The notes beneath the pieces are model-generated. The model worked only from the letters and a program-made list of their open reading frames with translations, was not told the origin of the DNA and searched no databases. Both the position numbers and the translations under genes were made by a program. From PALSA-270 sp963770915 (GTDB lineage: Bacteria > Acidobacteriota > Terriglobia > Terriglobales > Acidobacteriaceae), in contig CAVYRG010000001.1 of the NCBI GenBank assembly GCA_963770915.1, forward strand, positions 3,782,001-3,846,000: a stretch of 64,000 nucleotides of DNA, in the 5' to 3' direction. This document shows positions 9,005-17,986 of the stretch, piece after piece. How positions within the stretch are numbered: position 1 is the first letter of the stretch; every line of letters starts with the position of its first letter.

Positions 9005-10730
9005 ATGAAACGCGTTTTGAAGATCGTGGGGATTGTGGTCGCCGTCATTGTCGTAGCGGTGATCGCATTGCCGTTCGGCCTCAACGTCAATAGCTTTCGG
9101 CCCAAGCTGGAAGCGGAGCTTTCCTCCGCACTCGGTCGGCAGGTCACGGTGGGCAATCTGAATCTCTCGATTCTGGCGGAAACCGTCTCCGCGCAGGATT
9201 TAGCCATCGCCGACGATCCCGCCTTCAGCCAGCAGCCCTTCGTGCGCGCCAAGGATCTGAAAGTCGGCGTGGAGCTTCTCCCGCTCATCTTTTCCCACTC
9301 CATCCACGTCACCGAACTCACGCTCGATAAACCTGAAATCACTCTCTTGCGATCAGCGTCTGGAACTTGGAATTTTTCCAGCCTCGGCGGTTCCAGCGCA
9401 AGCCCAGCCCCAGCCGCGGCTCCCAGCGCATCATCCGCCACGCCCTCCAACACGTCATCCGCTCCGAACCTGGCGGTAAAAAAGTTGGACATCAAAGACG
9501 GCCAGCTCACCGTCGGCCGCACCGACACCGGCAAGACGCACGTCTATAGCAACGTGAATATCAGCGTGCGCAACTTCGCGTTTAGCGCCCAGTTTCCCTT
9601 TACCTTCACCGCCAGCCTGCCCAATGGCGGCAGCTTGAAGCTGGACGGCAATGCCGGGCCCATCAGCACGACCGACGCCTCTCTCACGCCTTTTCAGGCT
9701 CGGCTCAGCGTCAAGCAACTGGACCTCGCTGCTTCGGGAATTGGCGAGCTTTCCCCCGGCATTTCCGGCCTCGCCGATTTCGATGGCACGGTGAGTTCCG
9801 ACGGCCAGCTATTGCAGAGTTCCGGCACGGTGCAGGCGCAACAGCTAAAGCTGGTGCAAAGTGGCGCGCCCGCCGGCCGGCCTGTGCAATTGAAGTATGC
9901 CGTAGAGCACCAACTGCATAGCGAAGCGGGAACCGTCAGCGAAGGCGACATCGCCATGGGCCGCGCCGTGGCCCAACTCACCGGCACCTATCAAATCCAG
10001 GGACAGACCGCGCAGTTGAACATGAAGCTGAACGCGCAAAACATGCCGGTCGATGATCTCGAAGCCATGCTGCCCGCTCTGGGCGTCGTGCTGCCCTCCG
10101 GCTCACGGCTTAGTGGCGGGACTCTTTCCGCCAACCTGGATATCACCGGCCCGGCCGACAGTCCAGTGATCGCCGGGCCCATTCGCTCTGTCGAATTCCA
10201 AACTTGCCGGGTTTGATCTCGGCTCCAAACTGTCTTCGATTTCCAAACTCAGCGGCGCCAAGACCGGAGCCGATACTTCCATCGAGAACTTCAGCACGGA
10301 TGCGCACGTGGCCGCTGACGGCATTCGCACCGAAAAGGTCAGCCTCACTATTCCAGCTTTGGGCGTGCTGACCGGAAACGGCACCATCAGCCCCGGCGGC
10401 AATCTCGATTATCAAATGACCGCCAACCTGAACGGCGCAATCGCCGGCGCCGTGACAAAACTCGCGGGACTCAGCGATAAAGGCGAAAGCATTCCATTCT
10501 TCATTCGCGGAACCACTGCAAACCCCAGCTTTGTTCCCGACGTGAAAGGAATGTTGACCGGCCAGATCGGCAGCCAGGTGGGCAACTTGCTCAAGTCAAA
10601 GCTGCAGTCGAAATTGCAGTCCAAAGGAGCGCCAAGCGCGCGCGCGCAAACCCCGCAGAAGGCTGCCCCGCAACAGAAGACCTCCATCATCAACAAATTC
10701 ACCGGCCTGTTTCATCGAAAGAAGAAATAA
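9005..10730 (+). pseudogene. AsmA-family protein, interrupted by one frameshift
   Basis: The N-terminal frame (9005-10216) starts with MKRVLKIVGIVV, one membrane anchor, then LNVNSFRPKLEAELSSALGR and repeated beta-strand segments typical of AsmA-like envelope proteins. It breaks near 10186-10188, where removing one base in the run attcgctctg restores LSNSKLAGFDLGSKLSS. The frame then continues to 10730, giving about 574 residues overall. A Gly-Gly-Ser-Ser/Ala-Pro linker lies near residues 130-160, and the basic tail ends HRKKK. AsmA-like proteins bridge the inner membrane and periplasm and are linked to lipid transport and outer-membrane assembly. The single indel in an otherwise normal gene may be a sequence error. 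A purine-rich GGGGGAGCAGTC precedes the ATG. Confidence 0.75.
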
Positions 10731-10742
10731 GGCGGCAAGCTT

Positions 10743-12140
10743 TCACACTGGAACTTGCTTTGCCGCCCCGGCCACCAGCGAGCGGCCTTGCATGCTCTCA
10801 GGAATTTCGTATCCCGCCAGATCCAGCAGAGTCGGCGCAATGTCGAGCAGGTAGGCACCCTCATATTCTCCGCGCATCGTAAGGTGTGGAGCGGCGAGTA
10901 TGAACATTCCATATTGCGCGTGGTTGCAACCGTCGGGGCCGGTGTCGTTTTCCTGAACGTGAATCTTCGAGTGGCCCACCGTTCCGATCGACCGCCAATA
11001 AAGGCTGCCAAAGTGCACGATCAAATCCGGCGCCACGTTGCGCACCTTGCGGTAGATCTCTTCCGGCTTATAAACCGGCGAATGCATGGGCTCTCCTTCG
11101 TCGTCTGTCAGGGCTTCCAGCCGCGTCTTCATTTCGTCTTGAAAAGACGCATACTCCGCCGCCGGAATCACTCCCTGCGGCTCCCGCCCCTGCACGTTGA
11201 AGAAGACGCGCGCGTAGTATCCGCCTTCGCTCCACACCCGCGTCTTGCTCCAATTCACTTTGAGCTTGTCGAATGGTGTGAGCGTCGCCGGATACTCATC
11301 CAGCACCAGCAGCCCTTCGCGAATCAGCCATTCATTGATGGCGTATCCGCCATCGAGCCGCTGCGCTCCATGATCGGAGACGATCAGCACTATCGTATCT
11401 TTATCCAGTAATTCCAGCGCTTCCCCGATCTGTTCATCCAGCCACAAATAGTATTCTGGAATCGCGTTCTGGTAAGGATTCCCCGGCTCAAACTGCACGT
11501 GCTTGGGATCGAAATAATTCCAGAAGCCATGATGCATGCGGTCGAGGCCGATGTCGACGAAGTGGAAGTAGTCCCACTCCTGCTCCTTCAGCAGCCAGCG
11601 CACCACCTGCCACTGTTTCTTGCTCATGCTGAAGATTTGCTCCTTCAGCCAATCCTTGCGATCGGTGCGGAAATTCTTGACGTCGGTCGGATACTCCCCC
11701 ACCAGCTCCGTGATCTTCGCCTTAATCCCCGGCGGATAGGTGTAGTCGTTTTTCGCCGTGTCCGGCGTGAGGAAACACCCAATGCTGATGCCGTTCACCT
11801 TCCGCGGCGGGTAGTTCGGCGGCACGCCCACGATGATCGACTTCTTGCCATGCCGAGCCAGTTGATCCCACATCGCCAACGCCTTGATGGACGCGGAATT
11901 CGCGAACCCCAGCTTGTCATAGGAATGGTCTACTCGGTTGCGAAACCCATAGACGCCAAGCGATCCCGGGTCTTGGCTCGTGCTCATGCACATCCAGGCC
12001 GGAACCGTGATCGGGGGAATCACGCTCCGCAGGCGCCCGTGGATGCCACGGCTCATCAGCCGGCGCAGGTTCACCAGGCGCTCGTCGCCAAAAACAATCT
12101 CCGGCGCGGCGCAGTCAAGTCCGAGTATGCAGATTTTCAT
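10743..12140 (-). CDS. Alkaline-phosphatase-superfamily phosphodiesterase/nucleotide pyrophosphatase
   Basis: 465 residues from the ATG at 12138-12140 (MKICILGLDCAAPE); the upstream extension lacks family similarity. The metal-binding core is visible: LGLDCAAPE at the N-terminus, the probable threonine nucleophile in PPITVPAWMCMST, DRMHHGFW in the middle and the VSDHGAQ metal motif. These residues place it with type I phosphodiesterases/nucleotide pyrophosphatases. No signal peptide is seen, so a cytoplasmic location is expected. Substrate unknown. It converges with the AsmA gene, 12 bases apart. Confidence 0.85.
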   Translation of the reverse strand: MKICILGLDCAAPEIVFGDERLVNLRRLMSRGIHGRLRSVIPPITVPAWMCMSTSQDPGSLGVYGFRNRVDHSYDKLGFANSASIKALAMWDQLARHGKKSIIVGVPPNYPPRKVNGISIGCFLTPDTAKNDYTYPPGIKAKITELVGEYPTDVKNFRTDRKDWLKEQIFSMSKKQWQVVRWLLKEQEWDYFHFVDIGLDRMHHGFWNYFDPKHVQFEPGNPYQNAIPEYYLWLDEQIGEALELLDKDTIVLIVSDHGAQRLDGGYAINEWLIREGLLVLDEYPATLTPFDKLKVNWSKTRVWSEGGYYARVFFNVQGREPQGVIPAAEYASFQDEMKTRLEALTDDEGEPMHSPVYKPEEIYRKVRNVAPDLIVHFGSLYWRSIGTVGHSKIHVQENDTGPDGCNHAQYGMFILAAPHLTMRGEYEGAYLLDIAPTLLDLAGYEIPESMQGRSLVAGAAKQVPV

Positions 12141-12374
12141 GGATTCCGATTTAAGGCTTGCCTTCCTTGGAGTAGGCAGCGGGAACATCAAGATGATTCA
12201 GGATCGCGCGCCGCAAGTCAACCGCAAGAACCCGGCCGTGATCCGTCGGACCGTCAGCCGTTTAACTGTCGACCTCTGTGCACCTCTGTGCCCGCTGTGG
12301 TCATGCCTTAAGCCTGCGCCACCAAAATTGCATTTGCATGTAAAATCGCCAATGAAAAGCGGCAACACGATCCC

Positions 12375-13574
12375 ATGCAAAAGGCCTTACGCGGCTTACG
12401 CGGTTTACCCAGGAAGATAAATCCGTTCCGGTGCAGTGTCCGGCTTCTGGTTGTCATCCTGGCGCTGGCCGGCGGAATCGCCCAGGCCCGCAGCAGTGGC
12501 TCCCGCCAATATTTGGTTTTCGTCGGCACCTACACCAACCACGGCAGCCAGGGAATCTATTCTTATCGCTTCAATGCCGCCACCGGCAAGCTGACCGCAA
12601 TAGGCCTCGCCGCCCAAAGCGAGAACCCGGCGTTCCTCGCGCTTGATCCCTCGCACCGCTTCCTCTACGCGAGCAACGAGATCAACCATTTCAAGGACGA
12701 AGCCTCCGGCGCCGCCAGCGCGTTTGCCATCGACCGCGCCACCGGCAAATTGTCGTTGCTCAATGAAGTCTCCACCCACGACCCCGGCCCGGCCCACATC
12801 GCCGTGGACCGCACCGGAAAAGATGTCCTGACCGCCAACTACGCGCTGGGCAGCGTAACCGTGCTTCCGGTGCTCGAGGGTGGGAAACTTGGAGACTTCA
12901 CCGATTTCGTCCGCCACTCCGGCTCCAGCGTTAACCCGGACCGCCAGCAAGGGCCGCATGCCCACTCTGCTACTTTTTCCCCTGACAATCGTTTTGTGCT
13001 CGTCGCCGATCTCGGTCTCGACCAGGTGATCGTCTATCCCTTTGACGCCGCTCACGGAAAGCTTGGCGCGCCTCACGTTGTCAAAATCCGTCCCGGATCC
13101 GGCCCGCGGCACATGGTGTTCGCGCCGAATGGAAAATTTGTTTATCTGGTGAGCGAGATGGCCTCAACCGTGACAGCGTTTTCCTACGAAACGGATGATG
13201 GCAAGCTGACCGAGCTGCAGACGATTTCCTCGCTCCCCGCGGGATTTTCCGGCAAAAGCACCGCCGCCGAAATTCAAATTCTGCCTTCCGGAAAATTCCT
13301 TTACGCCTCGAATCGCGGCGACGACAGCATCGCCGTTTTTGCCGTCGACCGCGCCAAAGGCACGCTCACATTCGTCGAGCGCGTTTCCACGCAGGGCGAG
13401 AAACCGCGCAATTTCGCCATCGATCCATCCGGAAAGTGGCTGCTGGCGGCGAATCAGAACTCCAATGACCTGGTCGTGTTTCGCATCAATCCGAAGACCG
13501 GCCATCTCACACCAACCGGGCAAGTGCTTCCCATCAACTCCCCGGTCTGCGTTCAGTTCGTGCCGTTGTCTTGA
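12375..13574 (+). CDS. Exported lactonase family protein (6-phosphogluconolactonase-like propeller)
   Basis: 399 residues. A basic N-terminus and hydrophobic segment (LLVVILALAGGIAQA) form a signal peptide. The mature part is a seven-bladed propeller of the YbhE/lactonase type: FVGTYTNHGSQGIYSY, PHAHSATFSPDNRFV, GSGPRHMVFAPNGKFVYLVSE and GEKPRNFAIDPSGKWLLAANQ are family blade signatures. YbhE enzymes hydrolyse 6-phosphogluconolactone, but exported homologues like this may act on other lactones. A copy of the CACAGAGG-type repeat lies in the 234-base upstream gap. It is convergent with ilvA. Confidence 0.88.
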   Translation: MQKALRGLRGLPRKINPFRCSVRLLVVILALAGGIAQARSSGSRQYLVFVGTYTNHGSQGIYSYRFNAATGKLTAIGLAAQSENPAFLALDPSHRFLYASNEINHFKDEASGAASAFAIDRATGKLSLLNEVSTHDPGPAHIAVDRTGKDVLTANYALGSVTVLPVLEGGKLGDFTDFVRHSGSSVNPDRQQGPHAHSATFSPDNRFVLVADLGLDQVIVYPFDAAHGKLGAPHVVKIRPGSGPRHMVFAPNGKFVYLVSEMASTVTAFSYETDDGKLTELQTISSLPAGFSGKSTAAEIQILPSGKFLYASNRGDDSIAVFAVDRAKGTLTFVERVSTQGEKPRNFAIDPSGKWLLAANQNSNDLVVFRINPKTGHLTPTGQVLPINSPVCVQFVPLS

Positions 13575-13585
13575 TGTTCCGAGCT

Positions 13586-14794
13586 CTACAAAACTCGCTC
13601 GTGCGTGTAGCCGCCGGCGCTCAGCGCGGAAAGCAACTCGGTGATGTGCTCCGGCCCGCGTGTTTCCATGGTAATGTCGATCGCGGTTTCGCCCACGTTC
13701 ACGCCGTAGTAAGCACGGTTGTAGGAAGTTTCAACGATGTTGGCGCGATGCTGCGCCAGAATAGCTGTCAGCTTATGCAGGGCTCCGGGATAATCGGGCA
13801 AATGCACCCGCAGCCGCACCAGCCGCCCGTCCTTCACTAGGCCGCGCTCGATGATGCGCGCCAGCAACGTGACGTCGATATTTCCTCCGCATACCAGCAC
13901 CGCGACTTTTTTCCCGGTCAGCGGCAACTTGTGATTCAGCAGCGCGGCGATGGCCGCCGCTCCCGCGCCCTCGGCCAGCGTCTTTTCGCGCTCCAGCAGC
14001 AGAAGAATCGCGTTGGAGATTTCTTCGTCATCCACCGTCACAATCTGATCGACATATTTCTTGACCAGCGGCAAAGTCAAGTCGCCGCAGCGCCGCACCG
14101 CAATTCCATCCGCGATCGTCACCGCCGGGCTCAGCGTCACCGGCTTGCCTTCCGCAATGGCCACTTGCATGGAAGGCAGCTTCGCCGGCTGCACTCCGTA
14201 AACCCGCACGTTGGGATTGGTTTCCTTAATCGCGCAGGCCACGCCGCCAATCAAGCCACCGCCGCCAATCGGCGCTACCACGGCTTCGATTTCCGGATGC
14301 TGCTGCAAAATTTCCAACCCAATCGTGCCCTGGCCCGCAATCACCGCGTCGTCATCGAAGGCATGGACAAACGTCAAATGGTCCTTCCGCCCACGCCGCA
14401 GAGCCTCCTCGCACGCCTCATCGTAATTTGCCCCGTGCAGCACCACCTCTGCCCCGAAGCCCTTGGTGGCGGAAACTTTCGTCAGCGGCGTGGTGAGCGG
14501 CATGTAGATGACCGCGCGGATGCTGTGGCGCCCGGCGTGGTACGCCACGCCCTGCGCATGATTGCCCGCCGAAGCCGCTACCACCCCGCGGGCGCGTTCT
14601 TCCTTCGTCAGCGTCAGCAGCTTGTTCAGCGCCCCGCGCTCTTTGAACGCGCCGGTTCGCTGCAGGTTGTCGAGCTTGAAATAGATGCCATTGCCCGTGA
14701 GCTGCGAAAAAGTCTCGGATGCCTCACAGGGAGAGAGGTAAACCGAATCGCGAATGCGGCCCTGAGCCGCGTGGATATCTTGCAGTGTGACCAT
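13586..14794 (-). CDS. ilvA: Threonine ammonia-lyase with C-terminal ACT domain
   Basis: 402 residues, the length of the TdcB-like/short IlvA enzymes. The PLP lysine lies in LQRTGAFKERGALNK and the glycine loop is GGGGLIGGVA. AASAGNHAQGVAYHA is the threonine/serine dehydratase signature. Residues about 325-402 form one ACT domain (LRVHLPDYPGALHKLTAILA), which normally gives allosteric control. The enzyme converts threonine to 2-oxobutyrate and ammonia, the first step toward isoleucine. It lies at the edge of the accessory region and shares no operon with thrB or thrC further on. Confidence 0.93.
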   Translation of the reverse strand: MVTLQDIHAAQGRIRDSVYLSPCEASETFSQLTGNGIYFKLDNLQRTGAFKERGALNKLLTLTKEERARGVVAASAGNHAQGVAYHAGRHSIRAVIYMPLTTPLTKVSATKGFGAEVVLHGANYDEACEEALRRGRKDHLTFVHAFDDDAVIAGQGTIGLEILQQHPEIEAVVAPIGGGGLIGGVACAIKETNPNVRVYGVQPAKLPSMQVAIAEGKPVTLSPAVTIADGIAVRRCGDLTLPLVKKYVDQIVTVDDEEISNAILLLLEREKTLAEGAGAAAIAALLNHKLPLTGKKVAVLVCGGNIDVTLLARIIERGLVKDGRLVRLRVHLPDYPGALHKLTAILAQHRANIVETSYNRAYYGVNVGETAIDITMETRGPEHITELLSALSAGGYTHERVL

Positions 14795-15176
14795 GCTGTT
14801 TGTGCCGGAAGGGCGTGGTTATCTTAAATGATGCATGAGATTCTCGTAAGGCTGCGGGATTGGGCTGAGCCTATATCTGAGGGCGCTTCCGCACTCCGCC
14901 TCAAAATTCAGTGCTGCCATAGATGTTCCCAGCGTGCCATCCTTCGTATCAGGGCATGGCTTCAGCCATGCCGATCCCGAAGCAGTTTCGCGCACCCGCC
15001 GGAGGCGCTTGCGCGTGGCGAAGATTTTGGGGCGAACTGCGGCGGCGCTCTTCCCCAGCTTGTCATTTCAAACCAAGCCGAAGTGGCCAGCCACGGCGAG
15101 TCGAGAGTCCCCTCCTGACGCTCCGTCATCCTGGGGAAGCGAGTCCCGCGCGCAGCGCAGGATCCCGGAGGTGGCC
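14795..15176. other. Gene-free spacer with a short palindrome and a degenerate repeat
   Basis: No convincing gene lies in these 382 bases. A perfect palindrome occupies 14953-14972 (nine-base arms GGCATGGCT and AGCCATGCC around a two-base loop). A degenerate copy of a GTCATCCTG...AGGATCCCGG type intergenic element lies at about 15126-15168. The spacer marks the left border of the accessory island. Confidence 0.5.
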
Positions 15177-15854
15177 CTACTGCGGCTTGGTAACCTTCGA
15201 TGACGTAATTGCGACCAGGAATTTCTCACGCTTTCCGGCCGCGATGACCCACTGTCGCAAGCGTTTCTCGCCTCGAAGTTGGCTCACTCGGCCCTGGGAA
15301 ATACCTAGGATGCCTGCCGTTTTTGCCACGCCGTGGTCCAGAATAAAGCCATCGATTTTCTTTTCGGTGATCCGGATACCCTTTTTGTTCTCCTTGGGTT
15401 CCTGATTTGGGTAAAGGCTTGCGTCGATTTCCTCGAATGCCGCCGACCTCATAAAGTCCTTTAGGGCTTTCTTTAAGTCCCCTCTGAGCCGCCCTCTGTT
15501 TGTGTTGCCTTCGGGCTTTGAAACGGCGATCAGCAGCGACTCAACCTCGTGCAAGGTCAGCTTTTCGTCGATGATGTAGATTGCGAGCCTATCCCACTTC
15601 TTTCCGTGTAGATCACTCCTGTGCGTCTTCAGCCTTTGGAGCAAGTTGCTGGCTCTCCCGATGTAGTAGAGCTCTCCGTTCTTCCTGTACAAGGCCTAGA
15701 GTCCTTGCCGTTCATGTTCCCTTAGGAACGCGGCAAATTTTTCCTTATTATCCCCTTCGAGCAGCGCTCGGCTAATTTCTGTAAGGTGCTTTCGCACAAG
15801 AGTGCTATCTTGGCCCACCGCACGCTTGTCACGGCGCTCGCGTTTTGTTGCCAT
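15177..15854 (-). pseudogene. GIY-YIG nuclease/HTH protein with an in-frame amber codon
   Basis: A single frame runs from the ATG at 15852-15854 (MATKRERRDKRAVGQ) to the stop at 15177, 225 codons, broken only by a TAG at 15696-15698 (codon 53). It reads QGL-stop-ALYRKNGELYYIGRAS. The TAG stands exactly where the tyrosine of the GIY motif belongs, ten residues before YIG. One base change (TAC to TAG) explains it. Downstream are NLLQRLKTH and a C-terminal helix-turn-helix-like segment (VAKTAGILGISQGRVSQL). GIY-YIG domains cut DNA in homing, repair and restriction. The remaining downstream frame could start at a TTG (15690-15692) but would lack half of the catalytic motif. Codon use is more A/T rich than in the flanking genes. 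Confidence 0.65.
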
Positions 15855-15888
15855 AGATACGCTGTCTCCACTTTGGCGACGCGGGGGG

Positions 15889-16356
15889 CTAGTTCTTTAC
15901 AGTCATCGCGTCTGAATCCACGGCCTTCTTGCCCGACACACCTTCGAGTCCGGCCAAAATACCTCGGTAGTCGTTTTTGTCGCACTGCATGGCGAGGCCA
16001 CCCTTCTTGTCCCCGTCCGCCCATGTGATACCGACGAAATGCTTCTTCGATTTGCTTAGGGCGGTCAGCGCACCAAGTCCAAGAGTGAACACGCCCACAG
16101 CGACCGCCGTGCCGACCCGCCGGTGAACATCCTGGCCATAGCTGATTTCTGTAATCGACGAGGCTGGAATGGTAACGATGTCTGTTTTGTCTTTTGCGAA
16201 CCGGATTCGGTTCGTTTCGATGTACATCTTGACGCCGGTACCCGCCTTGGTGTCAGGTAGCGAGCCGCCGTCGTAGGTCACTTTGTATCCGTTATCTCCG
16301 GCGATCGAGACAGCCGGAATCGCGAGACAAAGCGCAAGGACGAGCAGGGATTTCAT
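15889..16356 (-). CDS. Exported protein of unknown function
   Basis: 155 residues with a clear signal peptide (MKSLLVLALCLAIPAVSIAG). The mature part begins DNGYKVTYDGGSLP, contains a central hydrophobic glycine-rich segment (AVAVGVFTLGLGALTAL) that may be a membrane hairpin, and ends with a polar region VGITWADGDKKGGLAMQCDK. It resembles small acidobacterial envelope proteins that pair a beta-rich module with one hydrophobic stretch, but I cannot name the family. It is divergent from the TIR-like gene and 34 bases from the GIY-YIG frame on the same strand. Confidence 0.65.
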   Translation of the reverse strand: MKSLLVLALCLAIPAVSIAGDNGYKVTYDGGSLPDTKAGTGVKMYIETNRIRFAKDKTDIVTIPASSITEISYGQDVHRRVGTAVAVGVFTLGLGALTALSKSKKHFVGITWADGDKKGGLAMQCDKNDYRGILAGLEGVSGKKAVDSDAMTVKN

Positions 16357-16562
16357 GAGGGTCTCCCTAAGAAGAATTTGGAAGACGTCCCCTCAGTCGT
16401 CTAGCCTACCTATGCTTGCGCGAACAGCCTGATGCGTCAATGTTACTTAGGGAACATCGGCCGCGGCCGAGGTTCCCCAGGACCCGAAGATCGAGACAAT
16501 AATGGCACCCGGCGAAAGGCGCCTTGAATAGGCTCCCGCACGAGGCTGTCTATAATCTCGGT

Positions 16563-17360
16563 ATGAGCACTGACAGACCATTCATCTTCATCTCGTGTGG
16601 GCAATACACCCCTCAAGAGAAGAGCCTCGGAATGAAAATAAAAACGACTATCGAGCAACTGACGTCCTTCGACGGCTACTTTGCAGAAGACCAGAGTAGC
16701 GTGAACGGGCTCGTTGCGAACATACTGGAGAGGCTCTACAACTGCTCGGGGTTCATCGCCGTGATGCACCCTCGCGGTCGGGTGGTCGATGACTTGGGCG
16801 TCGCCACTGTTCGAGCGTCAGTTTGGGTCGAACAGGAAATAGCCATTGCCGCGGTGATTCAGCAGTTCGTCCGAGGGACCCAAGGCGAGTTGCCAGTCGC
16901 CGCGTACGTTCACCAAAGCGTTAAGCGGGAGGGCATTCGGACGCTGCTTCATCTGAATCCCGTCTCCTTCGAAACGGACGACCGAGTTCTCGAAGATCTG
17001 GGCGAGCGTCTTCCCGGCTGGGCCCCAAGCGAAAGCTCCGCACTACAGAATTTGCGCTACAAGAGAGTTCAGGACCAGATTCGCTCGCTAAGCCCAGAGC
17101 ACATCGAGGCCCTAAGAATTCTAACGCTCGACGGACCAACATCCGATGCTAATGCTCTGCGCCAAATCAAGCTGAAGGGCCTCGCACAGAACCACGCCGG
17201 AATCTTCGAAGGCCTAGCCAACGCGAGCAATCTCATCCAGCCGGTGCCGGGCCAGTCGCGGGACCGCCTGAGCCGCACCTATGAAATGTGGGAGGTTAAG
17301 GGAGAGCTCAAGGGGGCTCTAGAGCGACACTTCACGGAGGACGCCGGGAAAACCGTTTAG
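16563..17360 (+). CDS. TIR-like domain protein (possible NADase effector)
   Basis: 265 residues from the ATG at 16563 (MSTDRPFIFISCGQYTP). The frame extends 13 codons upstream without similarity. Residues 5-125 have the order expected of a TIR or TIR-like fold: strand FIFISCGQ, helix, strand GYFAEDQ, helix ANILERLYNCSGFIAVMHP, then SVWVEQEIAIAAVI, where the glutamate after W matches the spacing of the catalytic Glu in TIR NADases (W-x-x-x-E). Residues 150-265 form a helical domain that I do not recognise. Bacterial TIR proteins are often anti-phage effectors. Here it stands alone, with no Sir2, SMODS or STING-type partner beside it. Function is inferred from fold only. Confidence 0.5.
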   Translation: MSTDRPFIFISCGQYTPQEKSLGMKIKTTIEQLTSFDGYFAEDQSSVNGLVANILERLYNCSGFIAVMHPRGRVVDDLGVATVRASVWVEQEIAIAAVIQQFVRGTQGELPVAAYVHQSVKREGIRTLLHLNPVSFETDDRVLEDLGERLPGWAPSESSALQNLRYKRVQDQIRSLSPEHIEALRILTLDGPTSDANALRQIKLKGLAQNHAGIFEGLANASNLIQPVPGQSRDRLSRTYEMWEVKGELKGALERHFTEDAGKTV

Positions 17361-17457
17361 GCCGGGCGCCGCCATTTCTCGCGCTTTTCGAGAAGTAGGG
17401 CCTCGAACACAAGCGGGGCTTCTCAATCACAACACCCTTCGTTGGCCAGATGGCCAG

Positions 17458-17757
17458 CTATAGCCGATCCTTCCAATATCCAGGTCGTCGGCGACCATGG
17501 GCCAAGGCTAAGACCAGGATCGTCGTTTGATTCTCCCGATAGATGACCGCATACGGGAAACGTTGCAATACGAACTTCCGAGTGCCGTGCTCCCCGCGCG
17601 GCCAGCGCCGCGGGGACGCCACCACCAAATCTATTGCGCGATCAACCTCGTCGGCAAAGTTGGCCGCCGCCGCTTCGCTTCGTTCTCGGTACCACTGGAC
17701 TGCAGACTTGAGTTCCGCCAACGCCGAAGGATGAATAACCAGCGTTCTAGCGGCCAT
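17458..17757 (-). CDS. ParE/RelE-family toxin
   Basis: 99 residues, the normal size. It begins MAARTLVIHPSALAELKSAV, the ParE-type pattern in which an early helix carries A-x-x-E-L/W. WYRERS, AIDLVVASPRRWP and the C-terminal FPYAVIYRENQTTILVLAL followed by HGRRRPGYW are strong family signatures. ParE toxins poison gyrase, and RelE-type toxins cut mRNA; the sequence fits the ParE side. It overlaps the antitoxin gene upstream by 11 bases, a classic coupled antitoxin-toxin order. Confidence 0.88.
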   Translation of the reverse strand: MAARTLVIHPSALAELKSAVQWYRERSEAAAANFADEVDRAIDLVVASPRRWPRGEHGTRKFVLQRFPYAVIYRENQTTILVLALAHGRRRPGYWKDRL

Positions 17758-17986
17758 TGAGCAAAGTTGCGATCTGGCGTCGCGCCTTGGCCCACGGAAT
17801 GGGCTTTACTTTGCCGGAATCGATTTCCTCGATTCGGCGTTTGATCTCCTCCGCCCACGCCGCCTCCACGCCTTCGTCGGCGGGCTCGTCATCGAGACTC
17901 TCGAGCAGCGATCCTGCCAGCGCGGCGCGGGCTTCCGGCGGGAGCGCCAGAGCCTTCTTTAGAAGTTCGGCAACTTCCTGCGTCAT
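17747..17986 (-). CDS. Antitoxin of the putative addiction-module component family
   Basis: 79 residues from the ATG at 17984-17986 (MTQEVAELLKKALALP). The frame can be extended upstream 29 codons, but that part has no similarity. The helix LPPEARAALAGSLLESLD and the central AWAEEIKRRIEEIDSGKVKPIPW are the signature of the short antitoxins found next to ParE-like toxins. It precedes and overlaps the toxin, so repression by the antitoxin or the complex at the shared promoter upstream of 17986 is expected from the family. Confidence 0.88.
   Translation of the reverse strand: MTQEVAELLKKALALPPEARAALAGSLLESLDDEPADEGVEAAWAEEIKRRIEEIDSGKVKPIPWAKARRQIATLLNGR

Noticed and set aside
15696..15698. TAG as a pyrrolysine or otherwise recoded codon
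   Set aside because: Several intact genes here end in TAG (for example at 3202, 17360, 45666 and 51697), no Pyl machinery is visible and the residue expected is tyrosine.
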